Position numbers and translations under genes: made by a program
The notes under the pieces: generated by a model
What the model was told of the DNA's origin: nothing
The model's input: only the letters and a program-made list of their open reading frames with translations
Databases searched by the model: none
DNA from: Pseudoalteromonas neustonica
GTDB taxonomy: Bacteria; Pseudomonadota; Gammaproteobacteria; Enterobacterales; Alteromonadaceae
DNA length: 64,000 nt
NCBI RefSeq assembly: GCF_001653135.1
Contig: NZ_BDDS01000003.1
Location: forward strand, 1-64,000
Reading direction: 5' to 3'
Shown here: piece by piece, positions 57,340 through 64,000 of the stretch
Layout of the letters: each line of letters opens with the position of its first letter
How positions within the stretch are numbered: the first letter of the stretch is position 1

Positions 57340-57933
57340 TTATTTTCCTGACAATGCTTTTTCAATCAATGGCACTAAAGGTTGAGGTAAAATCACATGC
57401 CCCCCGAGTACAAATTCATGTGCTTCTATAGACATTTTTTGCCATGTACGCTGCAAAATACCTATCCATTTTTGCTCGTCGTAATCTGGCTTTGTTTGTG
57501 CAAATGCCAACATGTAGTGCTCAATAAACACCAGACTGGCAATATCTTCCACTAATTGGCTATCAGGATTACGTTTGATTTGCTTTTTAGCCACCGCTTC
57601 ATACACGCGCTGTTGATCAACCTCAGAGCACCCCACTTGTTGCATGAGTTCAACCACTGTTTTTGCATGAAAAACATACAATGCACTGCGCCACTGATGA
57701 TAACCCTGCTTATCCATAGGAAAATCACTGCGCGGCGAACACCAACGTTTAATATGCTGAGCTCTAACGGCAATATGCATTAACGGATCAGCATCAACGT
57801 TAAAACGGTTCAACATCTGCGTCATACGCTCTGAATACAGTCGCTCTTTAGGCCAGTTTTTTCCTGCAAACTCTTCACAGTTTGGATCTTCGCTGTTCGC
57901 TTCATCAATTAACGCTATCACATGTTCAAACAT
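57340..57933 (-). CDS. DUF4202 family protein
   Basis: This soluble protein of about 197 aa matches the DUF4202 family: FEHVIALIDEANSEDPN at the N terminus, AGKNWPKERLYSERM, AQHIKRWCSPRSDFPMDKQG and YVFHAKTVVELM. The spaced His residues (RAQHIKRW, VFHAKT, FIEHYM) suggest a metal-dependent hydrolase-like helical fold, but no activity is established to my knowledge. Start: ATG at 57933; a GTG four codons earlier is also possible and neither has a clear RBS. Confidence 0.85.
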   Translation of the reverse strand: MFEHVIALIDEANSEDPNCEEFAGKNWPKERLYSERMTQMLNRFNVDADPLMHIAVRAQHIKRWCSPRSDFPMDKQGYHQWRSALYVFHAKTVVELMQQVGCSEVDQQRVYEAVAKKQIKRNPDSQLVEDIASLVFIEHYMLAFAQTKPDYDEQKWIGILQRTWQKMSIEAHEFVLGGHVILPQPLVPLIEKALSGK

Positions 57934-58042
57934 TCGGGTGGTCACTACGGTTAAATTTATAGACTATTTTAATCAGCTCATTAGTAATTAGCTAGTTGAA
58001 AGAACAGAAGATCTTCCATGCGGTGTAAAAATTATTAAACTG

Positions 58043-58507
58043 TTACGGGTTATTTATTGTGACTTTATTGCTAAGAATTAATGAGTTGGGTACTAAGTGA
58101 CGACAACCATCTGTTTTTAAGGTAATGTATCTGAGGTTTAAATCAACAACCACGCCTTTGCAGCTAGCGACTTCGATACTATCACCTAATTTAATAGGCC
58201 GATAAAGCACAATCATAATACCTGCGACTAAGTTAGATATTGCATCTTTAAGCGCAAATCCCAGTGCAAACCCCGTTAATCCTAATCCTGCTACTAAACC
58301 CGTCACATCAAAGTCGAGTTTTGATAAAGCCAGAACTGTACCAATAAAAATCAGAATCGCTTTTTGTGAATTTGAAATCAACCTGAAGGATTCCGCTGTA
58401 TTACCATCAAAACGGCGTTCAATTTTTTTTAATGCAAAGTGAATTATCAAACTCACAAATAAAAAAACCGCGAAGACCGTTATCGCTGCAATAATTTTAT
58501 CACTCAT
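58043..58507 (-). CDS. Short MscS-type mechanosensitive channel
   Basis: This 154-aa membrane protein has an N-terminal helix (about residues 5-27), a second hydrophobic segment (48-65) and the MscS pore helix with glycine/alanine packing (VAGLGLTGFALGFALKDAIS). The beta domain follows (LVAGIMIVLYRPIKLGDSIE, then GVVVDLNLRYITLKTDG). It stops after NSLILSNKVTINN, so it lacks the carboxy-terminal cytoplasmic vestibule of the 286-aa E. coli MscS. The gene starts 8 bp after the thioredoxin-like gene and is probably co-transcribed. Confidence 0.88.
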   Translation of the reverse strand: MSDKIIAAITVFAVFLFVSLIIHFALKKIERRFDGNTAESFRLISNSQKAILIFIGTVLALSKLDFDVTGLVAGLGLTGFALGFALKDAISNLVAGIMIVLYRPIKLGDSIEVASCKGVVVDLNLRYITLKTDGCRHLVPNSLILSNKVTINNP

Positions 58508-58515
58508 TAAGTCAG

Positions 58516-58986
58516 TTACTCTTCATCAAAATTTGTTAAATCGATAACAAGGGAGTTTTTAGGTTTTTCAACAACACGGCTTAGCTCTTTACCTTCTTGC
58601 ATGACGATCATTGTTGCCGTGTATTTTAGTTCATGTGCCGGTGCAACACCTGCAGGGTCTTTCTTGTTATACCCCACTGCAATTAGCTGCAAACTATTCA
58701 CGGCCACTTTTGATTTTTCTAATAATTTGAGTAAACGAGGCACTTCACGCTGGCTATCATGACACCAAGTACCAAATAGCACCAAAATGTCTTTTCCTGC
58801 TAATTTTTGGATTAATTCGAGTTCATCTGACGTTGCTGTAAAGCGCTCATACTCTTGGCTAAACTTATTGTAATCTGCCAATAAAGTAGACGCTGAAATA
58901 TCACCACTAAATGGCGCTTCATCACTGGCGCTGGCGCTCCAAGACAAACACACCAAAGTACATAACATAAGTAAATTTTTAAGCAT
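58516..58986 (-). CDS. Periplasmic thioredoxin-fold protein with an atypical CHDS motif
   Basis: This 156-aa protein has a signal peptide (SWSASAS, cleavage near residue 20) and a thioredoxin-like fold with LVLFGTWCHDSQREVPRLLK near residue 70. The usual CxxC is replaced by CHDS, with a single cysteine, so it cannot form the classical dithiol. DPAGVAPAHELKYTATMIVM continues the fold with the cis-proline region altered. It probably acts as a monothiol protein or has a structural role. Upstream partner of the MscS gene. Confidence 0.75.
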   Translation of the reverse strand: MLKNLLMLCTLVCLSWSASASDEAPFSGDISASTLLADYNKFSQEYERFTATSDELELIQKLAGKDILVLFGTWCHDSQREVPRLLKLLEKSKVAVNSLQLIAVGYNKKDPAGVAPAHELKYTATMIVMQEGKELSRVVEKPKNSLVIDLTNFDEE

Positions 58987-59136
58987 AATTAAATTCTTTT
59001 ATGAGTTAATGCGGTGACTATACCCAAACAGTAAAATAATGCGAGTGTCTAAAATAGATAGGCATCATTTATAATCAAAACCTTCAATATCAATTAACCC
59101 TTCATGCCATCCATAACTGCGGGTAAATCACAGCAA

Positions 59137-59210
59137 TGTCGACAATAACAGCTAAAATAAAATATTTAACTTGAAATGAACAAATTAAAACAATACATTG
59201 TCGACAATAA
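59137..59210. promoter_or_regulatory. Paired TGTCGACAATAA elements before the membrane-protein gene
   Basis: TGTCGACAATAA occurs at 59137-59148 and 59199-59210, 62 bp apart in direct orientation. The second copy extends to the palindrome TTGTCGACAA. Possible operator pair, about 15 bp upstream of the ATG at its near end. Confidence 0.4.
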
Positions 59211-59225
59211 TTTCAGGGAGATAAT

Positions 59226-59915
59226 ATGTGGTATAACTTATTTGGAACAATCAACACACTCTTTATTTTTGTTAGTCTATATGGCGTTTTTTTGCAGTTA
59301 AATAAAATTTGGGCAAGAAAAAAAGATGGAGAACCTAGTGCGACTAATGTTTTATCTCAAAACCAGTTCACAATGAGCTTTCTAGCATATTTTTCTTTTT
59401 TTATATACGGATACAGCATAGAGCCATTAAATCATTACATCGTGTGGCCAAGGCTTATTGCTTCAATATTGGTTACTTTAATATTATTTGAAATGTGGCT
59501 CGACCGAAAATCAAAAACTTCATATTTTTGCATTTTATTCATCGGATGTAGTTTTATCTTTGGCATTACAGGGTTTATTTTCAAAGACAACTTTTCTGGT
59601 CAAAGTGAAAATTTGTCTACAATCTTGATTTTGGTAATAACCTTTTTATTAGCCCAAGGCTATATCCACCAAATAAAGTTAATTATGAATACAGGAAACA
59701 CTGGCGCAATCGATATCCGAATGAGTCAATTTATTTTAATGATGGACGTTTCCACTATAGCATTCGCGATATCAATGGGCATCAGTCAAGGTTGGCCTTT
59801 AATTGTACTTGCTTTAGTGAGCGGTATAACTAAAATAATTATCATGTATTTATTCAGATGGGTTCGCATTAGTCCACTAGCTGAGTTTCGCAGGGCCTAC
59901 AATAAGTCACTATAG
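59226..59915 (+). CDS. Seven-helix membrane protein, PQ-loop/SWEET-like
   Basis: This 229-aa protein has seven hydrophobic segments (about residues 4-24, 47-65, 72-92, 99-119, 127-147, 165-182, 185-208). The 3-1-3 arrangement, and the matching phrases ATNVLSQNQFTMSF before one helix set and IDIRMSQFILMMD before the other, suggest an internal repeat as in PQ-loop or SWEET carriers. No PQ pair itself is obvious. Its RBS region is CAGGGAG before the ATG. Function unknown; the fold assignment is inference. Confidence 0.6.
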   Translation: MWYNLFGTINTLFIFVSLYGVFLQLNKIWARKKDGEPSATNVLSQNQFTMSFLAYFSFFIYGYSIEPLNHYIVWPRLIASILVTLILFEMWLDRKSKTSYFCILFIGCSFIFGITGFIFKDNFSGQSENLSTILILVITFLLAQGYIHQIKLIMNTGNTGAIDIRMSQFILMMDVSTIAFAISMGISQGWPLIVLALVSGITKIIIMYLFRWVRISPLAEFRRAYNKSL

Positions 59916-60203
59916 CTTTTAAGTTAAGCACTCAAGCAACCTCAAAATGGAGCGTCACTTTTAAACCAAACAACTGGACGATAGATAGGAGCCTATTCTC
60001 ATATACCCTGATTAAGAAAGGTAAGATTTTAAAGATCTGAGCTTATAGTGACAGTAACTATCCCTATTTGAAGCTAGAAGTAACTAATTTTCATAAATGT
60101 ACGTTTAAATAATACTGTTTTAATCAATAGTCATAATTCTGTAATTTAAATAGTGGATACTTTCTATCCGATATAATTAATCACGTACAGACGACACACA
60201 CAA

Positions 60204-60692
60204 ATGACAGCTCCCATGGTGCAACTTGCATTTGCACTGCAATCTTATGAAGATCCATTATCAGCAGCTATGGCACATACCACTGAGTATGATCCGTTAA
60301 TATTGCATGCAAATTCAGATCATAAAATTAGTTTTTTATGTGTATTACCTGATGATGCCCATGAAGGTGACATAATTTCGTTAAGTGCAACACATTTAGC
60401 GGCTAGAAATGCACGCTATTTTGTGACGTATACGTTAAAACAAGCTGATTTAGAACAAGGCACAATCATTTTAGCGTTTGATAAAGTAACCTGTAGCGAT
60501 GATTACGTATTACAAATGATGTTACATGGCTTACATGCAACGCTCAAAGACAGCGCTCAATTTGACGTCTCAGTGAATGCATTTAAGTGTGGTTACGTAT
60601 CTGACGATCCTACACCACTGGCACTCACTAAAAGCCTTTCGTTTCGCCAGTATCTAAGCAGCTTTAGTAGCTCATTTTTATCTTTTTTTTAA
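60204..60692 (+). CDS. Unrecognised soluble 162-aa protein
   Basis: No family recognised. The protein is acidic, without signal peptide, and contains beta-strand-like alternation (ISFLCVLPDDAHEGDIISLS) and a Ser/Phe-rich C terminus (YLSSFSSSFLSFF). It has no obvious RBS and sits in the 290-bp-spaced region before anmK. Its stop overlaps the convergent anmK stop by 4 bp, so the two genes end tail to tail. Expression uncertain but codon pattern looks coding. Confidence 0.55.
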   Translation: MTAPMVQLAFALQSYEDPLSAAMAHTTEYDPLILHANSDHKISFLCVLPDDAHEGDIISLSATHLAARNARYFVTYTLKQADLEQGTIILAFDKVTCSDDYVLQMMLHGLHATLKDSAQFDVSVNAFKCGYVSDDPTPLALTKSLSFRQYLSSFSSSFLSFF

Positions 60693-61894
60693 TCTGCAAA
60701 ACTAATTTTACCCATTGTAATATTGGGGATCCCTTGTGTTTGATTGCCAAAACGCTGTTTTTCCCCCGCAAGACACTCATTCGCTAAAATCGCAAATAAT
60801 ACCGCTTCTTTTGCATCAGGGTTAATACCTAGTGCCTGAGTATTCTTGATCTCGTCAAGTTGTGGGCATAATGCCAAAATATGTTTCATGAGTAATGGGT
60901 TATGAATTCCACCGCCACTTGCGTATACCTGGACATTACTTAGGTTAACGCTACATTGATTAATGGCATTAGCGATAACCTGCGCTGAAAAACGATTTAA
61001 AGTTGCCATCACATCAAAATGGCTTAAATGCGTTGTCTCACTTGCTGCCTGTGCTGTCGCTAAATACTGTAAATTAAAGACTTCGGGCCCGGTAGTTTTG
61101 GGAAAACCCAATGCAAAAAATGTGTTTTCACATAATGCATCAAGTAATCGTTGATTAATTGAGCCTTGATTTGCGACTAACGAATCACGGTCGTAATGCA
61201 GTGGTGCAAAGAAACGCTGAATATACGCATCCATGATGGTATTACCTGGACCGATATCTGAACTAAAAACCGCCTCTGGATCTGCACTTTTAGGCAAGTA
61301 TGTTAAGTTCGCAATTCCTCCCATATTAAGTAAAATGCGATTTTCTGCGGGGCTAGTAAAAAACAAATAATCACCATATACCGCCAGTGGTGCGCCTTCG
61401 CCTCCTGCTGCAATATGCTTTTGGCGAAAATCACCGATTGTAGTGATGCCTGTTGTGACTGCTAGATGGTCGCTATCTCCAATTTGCAAAGTACCATGCT
61501 TAAAATCAGCATGTTGATGCTGACTTTTAGGGCAGTGGTATATTGTTTGCCCATGACTTGCTATAACGTCTATATCCTTTGCGCCTAGCTGCCACTTAGC
61601 TAGGCATTGGTTAACTATTTTTCCATGTAAAACGCCAATCCACGGATTTAATAAAGTAACGAGTTCAAGGTCGCAGTCGCGCTTTGCGAATACGGTTTTT
61701 ATTTTTTGTTTGTAATCATCATCATAATCAACTGTTTCAAAAGCAAGCAACTCAATCTGAGTATTCATTCCATTGCCTGACATTTTACATAATGCGACAT
61801 CAAGCCCATCTAATGATGTTCCGCTCATCAAACCTATTATTAGTTTTTGTTGTTTTTTTGCGCTGTTATAAAGCGCTAATATGTGCTGATGCAT
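60689..61894 (-). CDS. anmK: Anhydro-N-acetylmuramic acid kinase
   Basis: This 401-aa ASKHA-fold kinase recycles cell-wall anhMurNAc by hydrolytic ring opening and phosphorylation to MurNAc-6-P. Visible: the N-terminal phosphate loop GLMSGTSLDGLDVALC (residues 20-35), IASHGQTIYHCP, DIGPGNTIMDAYIQ and VYASGGGIHNPLLM. The length is somewhat longer at the N terminus than the about 370-aa norm. Single gene. Confidence 0.95.
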   Translation of the reverse strand: MHQHILALYNSAKKQQKLIIGLMSGTSLDGLDVALCKMSGNGMNTQIELLAFETVDYDDDYKQKIKTVFAKRDCDLELVTLLNPWIGVLHGKIVNQCLAKWQLGAKDIDVIASHGQTIYHCPKSQHQHADFKHGTLQIGDSDHLAVTTGITTIGDFRQKHIAAGGEGAPLAVYGDYLFFTSPAENRILLNMGGIANLTYLPKSADPEAVFSSDIGPGNTIMDAYIQRFFAPLHYDRDSLVANQGSINQRLLDALCENTFFALGFPKTTGPEVFNLQYLATAQAASETTHLSHFDVMATLNRFSAQVIANAINQCSVNLSNVQVYASGGGIHNPLLMKHILALCPQLDEIKNTQALGINPDAKEAVLFAILANECLAGEKQRFGNQTQGIPNITMGKISFAD

Positions 61895-62185
61895 TTTATA
61901 TGCCCTTGAATATCAATATATAAATTAGAATAAATACAAACCAACCCAAGGAATACTTTATACCTTACAAGTTAAGAATGAAAGAATAATTATTGCAAAC
62001 AACTATGAAATGCTTTAAAACTAGGCATTCTATCAATTGTATTAAATAAGTAACCAGTGAGAGCTGCGAATTAACAGCGTGCAACATTGAATCGTATTTT
62101 AATGCAAAGATATTTTACATGCTTAGCCAATGCATGTACTGACAACAACCCATGGTAACAACATTACATAATAACGGGAACGACA

Positions 62186-64000
62186 ATGAAACACTGCAAT
62201 AACCGCTCAATGCGCCCTCTCATGTTACTTTCACCTATTGCGCTTGCTATAGTCACAACCACTAGCCCAGCATTATTCGCTGCAGAACAAACCACTGCAA
62301 AAAAGCAGCCTGAGGTTATTACTGTTACTGGTTCGCGTATTCAGCGCACAGAGCTGGTATCAAGTAGCCCTGTTATGAGTGTTGACGAAGTACAAATTCA
62401 ACTCGACCGCGCTGTTAATGTTGAAGATATAACTGCAAAACTTCCGCAAGCCGCAGCGGGTGCAAATAGCACTGGGGCAACAGTCGGTGATTCATTTGGT
62501 TCATCAACAATCGATCTTCGTGGCCTTGGGCAAAACCGAACATTAGTGTTAATTGATGGTACCCGTGCAGTTCCTTTTAGTTTTCGTAATTCGGTTGATG
62601 TAAATATTATTCCTGCTGGGCTTATCAAACGTGTTGATGTACTAACCGGTGGTGCCGCGGCTGTATATGGCGCCGATGCAGTTGCTGGCGTAGTTAACTT
62701 TGTACTTAATGATGACTTTAATGGCGCTGAGTTTTCAAGCAGTTATGAAACGGCGGATGGGGGGAATGAAAAACTCAATTTTGAAGCCATTTTTGGTGGC
62801 GATATCGCGGATGGCAACGGTCACGTTACTGGTTACTTAGGCTATTCAGAACGTAAAGAGTTACTTGCCGGTGAGCGCGATTTCGCACTAAAAAATAGCG
62901 CAACGATGATCAATAGTGGTGGTTTTTATACCGATGTAGCCTCAGGAAATAGTATCGCTATTAATGATGCAGGGCAAACAGTCGCTGAACGTCAAACCAG
63001 TGATTTCACCCGTCAACGTTACTTAACCCAACCAATGGAAAGACTTTCAGCTGGGTTGCTATTCGATGTAGATGTTGCTGATAGCGCCATTGCTTATGGC
63101 CGTGCGATGTATTCTAAAGTCACAGTGAATGGGGCTGGTGCCAGCGGCCAGACGCCTATATTTGTTAATGAACAGGTTACGCTCAGCCAAGATAATCAAT
63201 ATATTCCTGCTGCATTACGCCAACAATTAACATTTGATACCGAAGGTAATGCACTCGTCAATGTAGAGCGAAACTTAGGGCTCGGTGTACAGCACACTAA
63301 AGCCGTACGCGACTCTTTACAATTTCAATTAGGCTTAAAAGGCGATATTACTGATTATTTACGTTACGACATTTACGGCCAGTATGGTCAAACTGATGAA
63401 GTAGCTACGCTTTATAATAATGGCTATAAAACGGATAGTAACGGCAATAGTCGCTTTGCCAGTCTTGCTAATACTAAGGACATTTTTGATCCTAACCTTG
63501 ATTTGAGCAGTTTTAGCGACCCACTTATATACACTACTCGTGAGCGCACACAAAGTGTATTTGCTGCAACACTATCAGGGGATTCAAGCCCTTTATTTGA
63601 ACTACCAGCAGGCTATGTTGATTTTGCAATTGGCTACGAATACCGTAAAGAAACCGGTAAACAAACCCCAGGGGATGCGTTTAGAAACCGTACTAGCTTT
63701 GCCGCTGTAAGCGCCTTCGATATGGATGCCAGTTTTAGCAGTGAAGAATTTTATGCTGAAATTTTAGTGCCTATTTTAGCTGATATGCCCTTTGTAAAAG
63801 AATTAAGTTTTGAAGGTGCTTATCGTATTTCTGATTACTCAAATACCGAAGCAGAAGACACCTACAAACTCGGTATTAATTGGGCAATCAACGACGACAT
63901 TCGTATTAGAGCAAACAAACTCACAGCCTTTAGGGCACCAAATTTAGGTGAGTTTGCCAGCCCAATCACTGCGCTTTCACTGGCCTTATTTGATCAAAAT
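62186..64000 (+). CDS. TonB-dependent receptor, 5' part (cut by the window edge)
   Basis: The first about 605 aa of an open frame that runs off the window. Signal peptide (ALFAAEQ, cleavage near residue 33), TonB box EVITVTGSRIQRTE, and a plug with DLRGLGQNRTLVLIDGTRAV and the VDVLTGGAAAVYGADAVAGV, VNF segment typical of the oligosaccharide or peptide class of receptors, then barrel strands. No frame break is visible in the part seen. The gene is divergent from anmK with a 291-bp gap in which I see nothing notable. Substrate unknown. Confidence 0.88.
   Translation, partial: MKHCNNRSMRPLMLLSPIALAIVTTTSPALFAAEQTTAKKQPEVITVTGSRIQRTELVSSSPVMSVDEVQIQLDRAVNVEDITAKLPQAAAGANSTGATVGDSFGSSTIDLRGLGQNRTLVLIDGTRAVPFSFRNSVDVNIIPAGLIKRVDVLTGGAAAVYGADAVAGVVNFVLNDDFNGAEFSSSYETADGGNEKLNFEAIFGGDIADGNGHVTGYLGYSERKELLAGERDFALKNSATMINSGGFYTDVASGNSIAINDAGQTVAERQTSDFTRQRYLTQPMERLSAGLLFDVDVADSAIAYGRAMYSKVTVNGAGASGQTPIFVNEQVTLSQDNQYIPAALRQQLTFDTEGNALVNVERNLGLGVQHTKAVRDSLQFQLGLKGDITDYLRYDIYGQYGQTDEVATLYNNGYKTDSNGNSRFASLANTKDIFDPNLDLSSFSDPLIYTTRERTQSVFAATLSGDSSPLFELPAGYVDFAIGYEYRKETGKQTPGDAFRNRTSFAAVSAFDMDASFSSEEFYAEILVPILADMPFVKELSFEGAYRISDYSNTEAEDTYKLGINWAINDDIRIRANKLTAFRAPNLGEFASPITALSLALFDQN

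Overview
The window comes from a marine gammaproteobacterium, most likely Pseudoalteromonas or a close alteromonad. This is inferred from moderately AT-rich DNA, the housekeeping order ndk-rlmN-pilF-rodZ-ispG-hisS-yfgM-bamB-der, several large TonB-dependent receptors and a complete alginate-degradation cluster. No rRNA, tRNA, CRISPR array or intact transposon was seen.

Region 1 (about 0.3-18.8 kb, all minus strand) looks like a defence island. A type I restriction-modification locus (hsdM, hsdS, hsdR) carries extra genes between hsdM and hsdS: an AlbA/Schlafen-type ATPase and two DUF1016 (YhcG-like) nuclease genes, one truncated. Each cargo junction holds a copy of the HsdM C-terminal tail, and the next gene starts out of frame inside the Tyr-Gly codons of that tail. 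Downstream lies a tight operon (8-nt overlaps) of an unrecognised 419-aa protein, a Tdp1-like PLD-fold protein and an SNF2-family helicase. It is followed by a WYL regulator, a perfect 19-bp palindrome, an FtsZ paralogue that keeps the FtsZ C-terminal peptide, and a small receiver-like protein. This set matches no system I can name and is the best candidate for something undescribed.

Region 2 (19.0-20.2 kb) holds a YfhL-type ferredoxin and a decayed HipB-like regulator.

Region 3 (20.2-35.5 kb) is an alginate utilisation locus. It has a FadR-type GntR regulator, a TonB receptor, PL6 and PL17 alginate lyases, KdgF, an MFS transporter, a DEHU-reductase-like dehydrogenase, KDG kinase and KDPG aldolase. 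Class II fructose-bisphosphate aldolase and fructose-1,6-bisphosphatase close the operon and would link alginate catabolism to gluconeogenesis. TTGGTTAACCAA-type palindromes upstream of the receptor are probable operators.

Region 4 (36.1-49.5 kb) is core genome: trhP, a small lipoprotein, ndk, rlmN, a pilF fused to LysM domains with a 19-codon AAC run, rodZ, ispG, hisS, yfgM, bamB and der. A 7-bp x 8 tandem repeat starts at the der stop codon.

Region 5 (49.5-56.5 kb) is a four-gene, translationally coupled operon behind a good Fur-box match: a cadherin/TPR lipoprotein, a TonB receptor, a 76-aa protein and a MauG-like dihaem peroxidase. It is probably an iron- or metal-related uptake and processing system.

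Region 6 (56.5-64 kb) holds scattered small genes (VOC protein, DUF4202, a short MscS channel, a thioredoxin-like protein, a PQ-loop-like membrane protein, anmK) and the 5' part of another TonB receptor cut by the window edge.
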